In this document: positions 26,275-37,556 of the stretch, piece by piece
How the letters are laid out: each line of letters opens with the position of its first letter
Position numbering within the stretch: position 1 is the first letter of the stretch
Source: Apostichopus japonicus
Taxonomy: Eukaryota; Echinodermata; Holothuroidea; Aspidochirotida; Stichopodidae
NCBI RefSeq assembly: GCF_037975245.1
Contig: NC_092575.1
Location: 13,809,001 to 13,873,000 of the forward strand
Reading direction: 5' to 3'
DNA: 64,000 nucleotides
Notes under the pieces: generated by a model
The model's database searches: none
The model's input: the letters and a program-made list of their open reading frames with translations, nothing else
What the model was told of the DNA's origin: nothing
Program-made: the position numbers and the translations under genes

Positions 26275-28543
26275 ACTGACCCACAGGACACACCCCAATG
26301 TATTCCTGAACTGTTTGGAACATGTTAAACTGATATTGCATGTCACTCCAGTGCAACTGTTAAGTTACTAAGAATAAAAGACGAGAATTGAAGGTGTTCT
26401 TTGCCAAAACTGGATCATCGGGATTTGTAAACAACAGCCTCACTGTAAACAGTATTACAGCAGTCAAAAGAAAAGCTTACTGGAATGCTATCTAGATACA
26501 CTGTTCACCTCAATAGCATATCCAGTCCATTTAAAGGTTTGTGCATAGGTTGTTACAATGTATTAAAGACAGTTATAAGAGAAGAGAGGTGGATAGGGGG
26601 GCATATTTCATGATAAAACATTCAAATTTGTTGCTCGGCAGAGAACAACAACGTCAAATTACCTTATTCTCCATTGGTGGCAAGCACTGGTTCCTATAGT
26701 TACTACAGTAGATCTCCCATGGAAGCATCAGGATATCTCTTTCTGCTGTCAGAGTTGTTTGGGATTTGTTGTTACCTCATCTAACCAGTTGAGTCCATTG
26801 ATACCACACCCATTCAAAGTATATCGCTGTGCATGCTGAGGACTTAGCACATCAACTTTCTCTGAAATTGACAAAACAACAGAAAACTAATGAGGAGTGA
26901 ATAGGCTCAAAACCCCCTTGATGCACATTGGCAGAAGCAGAATATGCATACCTTTGTGGATTATTTGCTAAATAAGACTCAAAACATTCTCTGTGCAAGG
27001 TATTAGCCCTCAGCAGCCACTCCACTTAGGATACAGACCTCATACAACATTGTGCTACAGCTGGTGTAGACTTGGTCTAGGATACTAACGTAGCGCCATT
27101 ATGAACCTGAGGCCTAGGCCTAAGCTAACAACATTAGGGGTATTTCATGCATTGAAACTGAGTTTTTGTCCTTAGTTAAACACCAGGTACATCCAGCTTT
27201 AGCAAAAATAACCTAAAGTATGATTACCATGTAATTTAGGTGCCCACAGATGTCAAATTTCACTGAACTTAGTCGTTCATGTCACACACACTGCAGGCTT
27301 TTTGGTCTGATTCTGAAGGATTTTGAATTTCGTGCATTTGGCACCTACTTAGCAGATTCAAGGCAGGAATCATACTACGGAAGCTTTGGTAGGTCAAGGC
27401 TTAATGACCCAATAGTTTATTGGGGAGGAAAACTGGTTAGAAATGCTCAGAAGGCTGTTCTAGTCTAATGTATGGACACGCACATGCTCTTTGTGGTACT
27501 TTAAGGCTGTAATACTAATTTATGCGTAAAAATCACCCAAGCGTGAAATTTTCTGACGTTTGCTTGAAAACCATTTTTACACACCATAGCAACTACTTTG
27601 ATCCAAAATTGGGACTTCTAGCACTTAAAATGAAAAATTTGGCATTTTTGCTTAAGGTAGCATACGCCCATTAAAAGCCCCATTGACTTACACACTAAAT
27701 CACAAAAGTAATGTGGTCTCTAAGTCTAGATAGAAGTTTTCACTAGCTTAACGCTACCCATCACCGGATAGCTGACAAGTTGGCCTTTCATGGCACCATC
27801 AATTTTCCGTACCATGACCATGAAAATTTTTTGCTATCCGAGCCGGAAGTTTTCGTCACTTGTAAAAAAACCTCTTCACTCAGTGGTAAACAAATTTCCT
27901 ACGCTGCTCCTGGGAAGCCTAAAGGGGTCTAAAATTGCCTCAATTGACCCAATTTTTTCACCACATGTACTTCCATTCATGCTCTTCAACATGAAAGCCA
28001 CAAAAAACTAGATTATGATTGATAACAGGTCACAAAAGATGTTCTCCTGCTGCTTTTTGGCACTTTTCCTGAGGGAGAACAATCGAGCGGATTGATATAG
28101 ACTCTAATAGGAGTATGCCACCTTAAGTGAGAGTTGAATTTTTTTTTTTTTTCCAAAATGATACTTTTCATAGTCGTCACAATATAAACCACAACAGAAT
28201 TATATGCAATTATCAGTTTAGGTCCATAAAGATGTATTTTCAGAGATTTCAGTATGCACGGTGCAGTGTGTAAATACACATATGAGCAATACTGTGTAAG
28301 CAGTAACCAGGTCTATGTCTGCAACAACACTTCCAGTCACCAATTTTGATAAGCTTGACCAATTTGGGTGCATCTATGATTCTTGCAGGTATTATTGGTA
28401 TCCCTGATCACAATCCACTTGGTCTGGCTTGCCCTACCTGCAGAAACATCATCCATAGAAGGGTTAGCGGTGAGGGCTTTTTCGTCTCTGGCTCTGAAAA
28501 GTGATGAAAACTACTTTTGTTTAGCTCAGCAGATTCCTCACAA
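26275..28543 (+). repeat. Satellite unit A13, with one extra A
   Basis: 2269 bp, with the element at 27656-28122. A run of three A at 26447-26449 is two A in the other units, which breaks a 74-codon frame found in other complete units. Confidence 0.95.
27656..28122 (+). mobile_element. MITE-like element, copy in A13, between two empty units
   Basis: 467 bp, ends and TTAA flanks intact. Both neighbouring units (A12 and A14) lack the element, so filled and empty units are interleaved here. Confidence 0.8.
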
Positions 28544-30340
28544 ACTGACCCACAGGACACACCCCAATGTATTCCTGAACTGTTTGGAACATGTTAAACT
28601 GATATTGCATGTCACTCCAGTGCAACTGTTAAGTTACTAAGAATAAAAGACGAGAATTGAAGGTGTTCTTTGCCAAAACTGGATCATCGGGATTTGTAAA
28701 CAACAGCCTCACTGTAACAGTATTACAGCAGTCAAAAGAAAAGCTTACTGGAATGCTATCTAGATACACTGTTCACCTCAATAGCATATCCAGTCCATTT
28801 AAAGGTTTGTGCATAGGTTGTTACAATGTATTAAAGACAGTTATAAGAGAAGAGAGGTGGATAGGGGGGCATATTTCATGATAAAACATTCAAATTTGTT
28901 GCTCGGCAGAGAACAACAACGTCAAATTACCTTATTCTCCATTGGTGGCAAGCACTGGTTCCTATAGTTACTACAGTAGATCTCCCATGGAAGCATCAGG
29001 ATATCTCTTTCTGCTGTCAGAGTTGTTTGGGATTTGTTGTTACCTCATCTAACCAGTTGAGTCCATTGATACCACACCCATTCAAAGTATATCGCTGTGC
29101 ATGCTGAGGACTTAGCACATCAACTTTCTCTGAAATTGACAAAACAACAGAAAACTAATGAGGAGTGAATAGGCTCAAAACCCCCTTGATGCACATTGGC
29201 AGAAGCAGAATATGCATACCTTTGTGGATTATTTGCTAAATAAGACTCAAAACATTCTCTGTGCAAGGTATTAGCCCTCAGCAGCCACTCCACTTAGGAT
29301 ACAGACCTCATACAACATTGTGCTACAGCTGGTGTAGACTTGGTCTAGGATACTAACGTAGCGCCATTATGAACCTGAGGCCTAGGCCTAAGCTAACAAC
29401 ATTAGGGGTATTTCATGCATTGAAACTGAGTTTTTGTCCTTAGTTAAACACCAGGTACATCCAGCTTTAGCAAAAATAACCTAAAGTATGATTACCATGT
29501 AATTTAGGTGCCCACAGATGTCAAATTTCACTGAACTTAGTCGTTCATGTCACACACACTGCAGGCTTTTTGGTCTGATTCTGAAGGATTTTGAATTTCG
29601 TGCATTTGGCACCTACTTAGCAGATTCAAGGCAGGAATCATACTACGGAAGCTTTGGTAGGTCAAGGCTTAATGACCCAATAGTTTATTGGGGAGGAAAA
29701 CTGGTTAGAAATGCTCAGAAGGCTGTTCTAGTCTAATGTATGGACACGCACATGCTCTTTGTGGTACTTTAAGGCTGTAATACTAATTTATGCGTAAAAA
29801 TCACCCAAGCGTGAAATTTTCTGACGTTTGCTTGAAAACCATTTTTACACACCATAGCAACTACTTTGATCCAAAATTGGGACTTCTAGCACTTAAAATG
29901 AAAAATTTGGCATTTTTGCTTAAGTGAGAGTTGAATTTTTTTTTTTTTTCCAAAATGATACTTTTCATAGTCGTCACAATATAAACCACAACAGAATTAT
30001 ATGCAATTATCAGTTTAGGTCCATAAAGATGTATTTTCAGAGATTTCAGTATGCACGGTGCAGTGTGTAAATACACATATGAGCAATACTGTGTAAGCAG
30101 TAACCAGGTCTATGTCTGCAACAACACTTCCAGTCACCAATTTTGATAAGCTTGACCAATTTGGGTGCATCTATGATTCTTGCAGGTATTATTGGTATCC
30201 CTGATCACAATCCACTTGGTCTGGCTTGCCCTACCTGCAGAAACATCATCCATAGAAGGGTTAGCGGTGAGGGCTTTTTCGTCTCTGGCTCTGAAAAGTG
30301 ATGAAAACTACTTTTGTTTAGCTCAGCAGATTCCTCACAA
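28544..30340 (+). repeat. Satellite unit A14, short form without the element
   Basis: 1797 bp. The element is absent and a single TTAA remains at 29920-29923. The flanks match the filled units. Confidence 0.97.
29920..29923. other. Empty TTAA site in unit A14
   Basis: This is the third footprint-free single-TTAA junction. It is two units downstream of the A12 empty site. Confidence 0.9.
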
Positions 30341-32608
30341 ACTGACCCACAGGACACACCCCAATGTATTCCTGAACTGTTTGGAACATGTTAAACTGAT
30401 ATTGCATGTCACTCCAGTGCAACTGTTAAGTTACTAAGAATAAAAGACGAGAATTGAAGGTGTTCTTTGCCAAAACTGGATCATCGGGATTTGTAAACAA
30501 CAGCCTCACTGTAACAGTATTACAGCAGTCAAAAGAAAAGCTTACTGGAATGCTATCTAGATACACTGTTCACCTCAATAGCATATCCAGTCCATTTAAA
30601 GGTTTGTGCATAGGTTGTTACAATGTATTAAAGACAGTTATAAGAGAAGAGAGGTGGATAGGGGGGCATATTTCATGATAAAACATTCAAATTTGTTGCT
30701 CGGCAGAGAACAACAACGTCAAATTACCTTATTCTCCATTGGTGGCAAGCACTGGTTCCTATAGTTACTACAGTAGATCTCCCATGGAAGCATCAGGATA
30801 TCTCTTTCTGCTGTCAGAGTTGTTTGGGATTTGTTGTTACCTCATCTAACCAGTTGAGTCCATTGATACCACACCCATTCAAAGTATATCGCTGTGCATG
30901 CTGAGGACTTAGCACATCAACTTTCTCTGAAATTGACAAAACAACAGAAAACTAATGAGGAGTGAATAGGCTCAAAACCCCCTTGATGCACATTGGCAGA
31001 AGCAGAATATGCATACCTTTGTGGATTATTTGCTAAATAAGACTCAAAACATTCTCTGTGCAAGGTATTAGCCCTCAGCAGCCACTCCACTTAGGATACA
31101 GACCTCATACAACATTGTGCTACAGCTGGTGTAGACTTGGTCTAGGATACTAACGTAGCGCCATTATGAACCTGAGGCCTAGGCCTAAGCTAACAACATT
31201 AGGGGTATTTCATGCATTGAAACTGAGTTTTTGTCCTTAGTTAAACACCAGGTACATCCAGCTTTAGCAAAAATAACCTAAAGTATGATTACCATGTAAT
31301 TTAGGTGCCCACAGATGTCAAATTTCACTGAACTTAGTCGTTCATGTCACACACACTGCAGGCTTTTTGGTCTGATTCTGAAGGATTTTGAATTTCGTGC
31401 ATTTGGCACCTACTTAGCAGATTCAAGGCAGGAATCATACTACGGAAGCTTTGGTAGGTCAAGGCTTAATGACCCAATAGTTTATTGGGGAGGAAAACTG
31501 GTTAGAAATGCTCAGAAGGCTGTTCTAGTCTAATGTATGGACACGCACATGCTCTTTGTGGTACTTTAAGGCTGTAATACTAATTTATGCGTAAAAATCA
31601 CCCAAGCGTGAAATTTTCTGACGTTTGCTTGAAAACCATTTTTACACACCATAGCAACTACTTTGATCCAAAATTGGGACTTCTAGCACTTAAAATGAAA
31701 AATTTGGCATTTTTGCTTAAGGTAGCATACGCCCATTAAAAGCCCCATTGACTTACACACTAAATCACAAAAGTAATGTGGTCTCTAAGTCTAGATAGAA
31801 GTTTTCACTAGCTTAACGCTACCCATCACCGGATAGCTGACAAGTTGGCCTTTCATGGCACCATCAATTTTCCGTACCATGACCATGAAAATTTTTTGCT
31901 ATCCGAGCCGGAAGTTTTCGTCACTTGTAAAAAAACCTCTTCACTCAGTGGTAAACAAATTTCCTACGCTGCTCCTGGGAAGCCTAAAGGGGTCTAAAAT
32001 TGCCTCAATTGACCCAATTTTTTCACCACATGTACTTCCATTCATGCTCTTCAACATGAAAGCCACAAAAAACTAGATTATGATTGATAACAGGTCACAA
32101 AAGATGTTCTCCTGCTGCTTTTTGGCACTTTTCCTGAGGGAGAACAATCGAGCGGATTGATATAGACTCTAATAGGAGTATGCCACCTTAAGTGAGAGTT
32201 GAATTTTTTTTTTTTTCCAAAATGATACTTTTCATAGTCGTCACAATATAAACCACAACAGAATTATATGCAATTATCAGTTTAGGTCCATAAAGATGTA
32301 TTTTCAGAGATTTCAGTATGCACGGTGCAGTGTGTAAATACACATATGAGCAATACTGTGTAAGCAGTAACCAGGTCTATGTCTGCAACAACACTTCCAG
32401 TCACCAATTTTGATAAGCTTGACCAATTTGGGTGCATCTATGATTCTTGCAGGTATTATTGGTATCCCTGATCACAATCCACTTGGTCTGGCTTGCCCCT
32501 ACCTGCAGAAACATCATCCATAGAAGGGTTAGCGGTGAGGGCTTTTTCGTCTCTGGCTCTGAAAAGTGATGAAAACTACTTTTGTTTAGCTCAGCAGATT
32601 CCTCACAA
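30341..32608 (+). repeat. Satellite unit A15, with two compensating one-base indels
   Basis: 2268 bp, with the element at 31721-32187. The T tract at 32204-32216 has 13 T rather than 14, and the C run at 32496-32499 has four C rather than three, so the unit length is unchanged. Both changes are in homopolymers. Confidence 0.95.
31721..32187 (+). mobile_element. MITE-like element, copy in A15
   Basis: 467 bp, ends and TTAA flanks intact. Confidence 0.8.
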
Positions 32609-34875
32609 ACTGACCCACAGGACACACCCCAATGTATTCCTGAACTGTTTGGAACATGTTAAACTGATATTGCATGTCACTCCAGTGCAACTGTTAAGTT
32701 ACTAAGAATAAAAGACGAGAATTGAAGGTGTTCTTTGCCAAAACTGGATCATCGGGATTTGTAAACAACAGCCTCACTGTAACAGTATTACAGCAGTCAA
32801 AAGAAAAGCTTACTGGAATGCTATCTAGATACACTGTTCACCTCAATAGCATATCCAGTCCATTTAAAGGTTTGTGCATAGGTTGTTACAATGTATTAAA
32901 GACAGTTATAAGAGAAGAGAGGTGGATAGGGGGGCATATTTCATGATAAAACATTCAAATTTGTTGCTCGGCAGAGAACAACAACGTCAAATTACCTTAT
33001 TCTCCATTGGTGGCAAGCACTGGTTCCTATAGTTACTACAGTAGATCTCCCATGGAAGCATCAGGATATCTCTTTCTGCTGTCAGAGTTGTTTGGGATTT
33101 GTTGTTACCTCATCTAACCAGTTGAGTCCATTGATACCACACCCATTCAAAGTATATCGCTGTGCATGCTGAGGACTTAGCACATCAACTTTCTCTGAAA
33201 TTGACAAAACAACAGAAAACTAATGAGGAGTGAATAGGCTCAAAACCCCCTTGATGCACATTGGCAGAAGCAGAATATGCATACCTTTGTGGATTATTTG
33301 CTAAATAAGACTCAAACATTCTCTGTGCAAGGTATTAGCCCTCAGCAGCCACTCCACTTAGGATACAGACCTCATACAACATTGTGCTACAGCTGGTGTA
33401 GACTTGGTCTAGGATACTAACGTAGCGCCATTATGAACCTGAGGCCTAGGCCTAAGCTAACAACATTAGGGGTATTTCATGCATTGAAACTGAGTTTTTG
33501 TCCTTAGTTAAACACCAGGTACATCCAGCTTTAGCAAAAATAACCTAAAGTATGATTACCATGTAATTTAGGTGCCCACAGATGTCAAATTTCACTGAAC
33601 TTAGTCGTTCATGTCACACACACTGCAGGCTTTTTGGTCTGATTCTGAAGGATTTTGAATTTCGTGCATTTGGCACCTACTTAGCAGATTCAAGGCAGGA
33701 ATCATACTACGGAAGCTTTGGTAGGTCAAGGCTTAATGACCCAATAGTTTATTGGGGAGGAAAACTGGTTAGAAATGCTCAGAAGGCTGTTCTAGTCTAA
33801 TGTATGGACACGCACATGCTCTTTGTGGTACTTTAAGGCTGTAATACTAATTTATGCGTAAAAATCACCCAAGCGTGAAATTTTCTGACGTTTGCTTGAA
33901 AACCATTTTTACACACCATAGCAACTACTTTGATCCAAAATTGGGACTTCTAGCACTTAAAATGAAAAATTTGGCATTTTTGCTTAAGGTAGCATACGCC
34001 CATTAAAAGCCCCATTGACTTACACACTAAATCACAAAAGTAATGTGGTCTCTAAGTCTAGATAGAAGTTTTCACTAGCTTAACGCTACCCATCACCGGA
34101 TAGCTGACAAGTTGGCCTTTCATGGCACCATCAATTTTCCGTACCATGACCATGAAAATTTTTTGCTATCCGAGCCGGAAGTTTTCGTCACTTGTAAAAA
34201 AACCTCTTCACTCAGTGGTAAACAAATTTCCTACGCTGCTCCTGGGAAGCCTAAAGGGGTCTAAAATTGCCTCAATTGACCCAATTTTTTCACCACATGT
34301 ACTTCCATTCATGCTCTTCAACATGAAAGCCACAAAAAACTAGATTATGATTGATAACAGGTCACAAAAGATGTTCTCCTGCTGCTTTTTGGCACTTTTC
34401 CTGAGGGAGAACAATCGAGCGGATTGATATAGACTCTAATAGGAGTATGCCACCTTAAGTGAGAGTTGAATTTTTTTTTTTTTTCCAAAATGATACTTTT
34501 CATAGTCGTCACAATATAAACCACAACAGAATTATATGCAATTATCAGTTTAGGTCCATAAAGATGTATTTTCAGAGATTTCAGTATGCACGGTGCAGTG
34601 TGTAAATACACATATGAGCAATACTGTGTAAGCAGTAACCAGGTCTATGTCTGCAACAACACTTCCAGTCACCAATTTTGATAAGCTTGACCAATTTGGG
34701 TGCATCTATGATTCTTGCAGGTATTATTGGTATCCCTGATCACAATCCACTTGGTCTGGCTTGCCCTACCTGCAGAAACATCATCCATAGAAGGGTTAGC
34801 GGTGAGGGCTTTTTCGTCTCTGGCTCTGAAAAGTGATGAAAACTACTTTTGTTTAGCTCAGCAGATTCCTCACAA
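32609..34875 (+). repeat. Satellite unit A16, with one base missing
   Basis: 2267 bp, with the element at 33988-34454. The A run at 33314-33316 has three A where other units have four. Confidence 0.95.
33988..34454 (+). mobile_element. MITE-like element, copy in A16
   Basis: 467 bp, ends and TTAA flanks intact. It is the last copy before the gap. Confidence 0.8.
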
Positions 34876-35690
34876 ACTGACCCACAGGACACACCCCAAT
34901 GTATTCCTGAACTGTTTGGAACATGTTAAACTGATATTGCATGTCACTCCAGTGCAACTGTTAAGTTACTAAGAATAAAAGACGAGAATTGAAGGTGTTC
35001 TTTGCCAAAACTGGATCATCGGGATTTGTAAACAACAGCCTCACTGTAACAGTATTACAGCAGTCAAAAGAAAAGCTTACTGGAATGCTATCTAGATACA
35101 CTGTTCACCTCAATAGCATATCCAGTCCATTTAAAGGTTTGTGCATAGGTTGTTACAATGTATTAAAGACAGTTATAAGAGAAGAGAGGTGGATAGGGGG
35201 GCATATTTCATGATAAAACATTCAAATTTGTTGCTCGGCAGAGAACAACAACGTCAAATTACCTTATTCTCCATTGGTGGCAAGCACTGGTTCCTATAGT
35301 TACTACAGTAGATCTCCCATGGAAGCATCAGGATATCTCTTTCTGCTGTCAGAGTTGTTTGGGATTTGTTGTTACCTCATCTAACCAGTTGAGTCCATTG
35401 ATACCACACCCATTCAAAGTATATCGCTGTGCATGCTGAGGACTTAGCACATCAACTTTCTCTGAAATTGACAAAACAACAGAAAACTAATGAGGAGTGA
35501 ATAGGCTCAAAACCCCCTTGATGCACATTGGCAGAAGCAGAATATGCATACCTTTGTGGATTATTTGCTAAATAAGACTCAAAACATTCTCTGTGCAAGG
35601 TATTAGCCCTCAGCAGCCACTCCACTTAGGATACAGACCTCATACAACATTGTGCTACAGCTGGTGTAGACTTGGTCTAGGATACTAACG
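34876..35690 (+). repeat. Satellite unit A17, partial and cut by the gap
   Basis: This holds unit positions 1-815 only. The sequence stops 20 bases before the 12-bp palindrome at unit positions 835-846. Confidence 0.95.
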
Positions 35691-35790
35691 NNNNNNNNNN
35701 NNNNNNNNNNNNNNNNNNNNNNNNNNNNNNNNNNNNNNNNNNNNNNNNNNNNNNNNNNNNNNNNNNNNNNNNNNNNNNNNNNNNNNNNNN
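35691..35790. other. Assembly gap, 100 Ns
   Basis: Exactly 100 undetermined bases separate array A from inverted array B. A round block of 100 Ns conventionally marks a gap of unknown size. The left flank stops at unit position 815 on the + strand. The right flank begins at unit position 878 on the - strand. Any reading frame drawn across the Ns is an artefact. Confidence 0.98.
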
Positions 35791-36668
35791 AATGCATGAA
35801 ATACCCCTAATGTTGTTAGCTTAGGCCTAGGCCTCAGGTTCATAATGGCGCTACGTTAGTATCCTAGACCAAGTCTACACCAGCTGTAGCACAATGTTGT
35901 ATGAGGTCTGTATCCTAAGTGGAGTGGCTGCTGAGGGCTAATACCTTGCACAGAGAATGTTTTGAGTCTTATTTAGCAAATAATCCACAAAGGTATGCAT
36001 ATTCTGCTTCTGCCAATGTGCATCAAGGGGGTTTTGAGCCTATTCACTCCTCATTAGTTTTCTGTTGTTTTGTCAATTTCAGAGAAAGTTGATGTGCTAA
36101 GTCCTCAGCATGCACAGCGATATACTTTGAATGGGTGTGGTATCAATGGACTCAACTGGTTAGATGAGGTAACAACAAATCCCAAACAACTCTGACAGCA
36201 GAAAGAGATATCCTGATGCTTCCATGGGAGATCTACTGTAGTAACTATAGGAACCAGTGCTTGCCACCAATGGAGAATAAGGTAATTTGACGTTGTTGTT
36301 CTCTGCCGAGCAACAAATTTGAATGTTTTATCATGAAATATGCCCCCCTATCCACCTCTCTTCTCTTATAACTGTCTTTAATACATTGTAACAACCTATG
36401 CACAAACCTTTAAATGGACTGGATATGCTATTGAGGTGAACAGTGTATCTAGATAGCATTCCAGTAAGCTTTTCTTTTGACTGCTGTAATACTGTTACAG
36501 TGAGGCTGTTGTTTACAAATCCCGATGATCCAGTTTTGGCAAAGAACACCTTCAATTCTCGTCTTTTATTCTTAGTAACTTAACAGTTGCACTGGAGTGA
36601 CATGCAATATCAGTTTAACATGTTCCAAACAGTTCAGGAATACATTGGGGTGTGTCCTGTGGGTCAGT
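35791..36668 (-). repeat. Satellite unit B1, partial and cut by the gap
   Basis: This holds unit positions 878 down to 1 on the - strand. It includes the 12-bp palindrome at 35823-35834 and the exon-like segment at 36083-36168, here on the + strand. Confidence 0.95.
36083..36168 (+). other. Exon-like segment, 86 nt, in the satellite unit (copy in B1)
   Basis: The segment is preceded by a pyrimidine-rich stretch ending TTTCAG and followed by GATGAG-gtaaca, so both splice-site consensus types are present. After two bases (AG) it is open for 28 codons, beginning KVDVLSPQHA and ending GINGLNWLDE. The frame extends upstream only to a TAG before the pyrimidine tract, and it ends at a TGA nine codons past the putative donor. 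The same segment is in every unit, for example on the - strand at 501-586. I recognise no protein family. It could be a captured gene exon amplified with the satellite, or chance. No neighbouring exon with a compatible phase was found, so transcription is unproven. Confidence 0.25.
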
Positions 36669-36701
36669 TTGTGAGGAATCTGCTGAGCTAAACAAAAGTA
36701 G

Positions 36702-36875
36702 TTTTCATCACTTTTCAGAGCCAGAGACGAAAAAGCCCTCACCGCTAACCCTTCTATGGATGATGTTTCTGCAGGTAGGGCAAGCCAGACCAAGTGGATT
36801 GTGATCAGGGATACCAATAATACCTGCAAGAATCATAGATGCACCCAAATTGGTCAAGCTTATCAAAATTGGTGA
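36702..36875 (+). other. Open frame of 57 codons without an early ATG (copy in B1)
   Basis: The frame runs from after a TAG to a TGA. A stretch at 36719-36774 (56 nt) is bordered by CTTTTCAG and by CTGCAG-gtaggg, which resemble an acceptor and a donor. The translated stretch includes ARDEKALTANPSMDDVSAG and ends near GQAYQNW. The frame also reads through the putative donor, so the exon call is weak. An ATG-started frame on the opposite strand overlaps it (see 2101-2229). It matches no family I know and may be chance. Confidence 0.12.
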
Positions 36876-37089
36876 CTGGAAGTGTTGTTGCAGACATAGA
36901 CCTGGTTACTGCTTACACAGTATTGCTCATATGTGTATTTACACACTGCACCGTGCATACTGAAATCTCTGAAAATACATCTTTATGGACCTAAACTGAT
37001 AATTGCATATAATTCTGTTGTGGTTTATATTGTGACGACTATGAAAAGTATCATTTTGGAAAAAAAAAAAAAATTCAACTCTCACTTAA

Positions 37090-37556
37090 GGTGGCATACT
37101 CCTATTAGAGTCTATATCAATCCGCTCGATTGTTCTCCCTCAGGAAAAGTGCCAAAAAGCAGCAGGAGAACATCTTTTGTGACCTGTTATCAATCATAAT
37201 CTAGTTTTTTGTGGCTTTCATGTTGAAGAGCATGAATGGAAGTACATGTGGTGAAAAAATTGGGTCAATTGAGGCAATTTTAGACCCCTTTAGGCTTCCC
37301 AGGAGCAGCGTAGGAAATTTGTTTACCACTGAGTGAAGAGGTTTTTTTACAAGTGACGAAAACTTCCGGCTCGGATAGCAAAAAATTTTCATGGTCATGG
37401 TACGGAAAATTGATGGTGCCATGAAAGGCCAACTTGTCAGCTATCCGGTGATGGGTAGCGTTAAGCTAGTGAAAACTTCTATCTAGACTTAGAGACCACA
37501 TTACTTTTGTGATTTAGTGTGTAAGTCAATGGGGCTTTTAATGGGCGTATGCTACC
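37090..37556 (-). mobile_element. MITE-like element, copy in B2
   Basis: 467 bp in inverted orientation, with TTAA at 37086-37089 and 37557-37560. It is the first copy after the gap. Confidence 0.8.

Larger units (their letters stand above)
1..35690 (+). repeat. Satellite array A, 2268-bp unit, 16 complete units plus an 815-bp partial
   Basis: The same sequence recurs head to tail with a spacing of 2268 bp, or 1797 bp where a 467-bp element is missing. With the phase set at position 1, units start at 1, 2269, 4537, 6805, 9073, 11341, 13138, 15406, 17674, 19942, 22210, 24478, 26275, 28544, 30341, 32609 and 34876. Copies look identical apart from six small differences noted under their units. 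Each unit holds an AATAAA, an exon-like segment on the opposite strand, a 12-bp palindrome, a TTAA-flanked element and a T14 tract. No gene, tRNA, rRNA or snRNA was recognised in the unit. A eukaryotic satellite is inferred from the long tandem period. The array begins before the window, so its left edge is not visible. Confidence 0.98.

Noticed and set aside
32401-32625. 74-codon - strand frame in unit A15
   Set aside because: It depends on an extra C in a homopolymer close to the gap, which is probably a consensus error.
1-35690. Tandem rRNA, 5S, snRNA or spliced-leader gene cluster
   Set aside because: Conserved cores of 5S, U1, U2, U4, U5 and U6 and Pol III A/B boxes were looked for by eye on both strands and not found.
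35603-35797. Open frame spanning the run of Ns
   Set aside because: It exists only because undetermined bases contain no stop codons.
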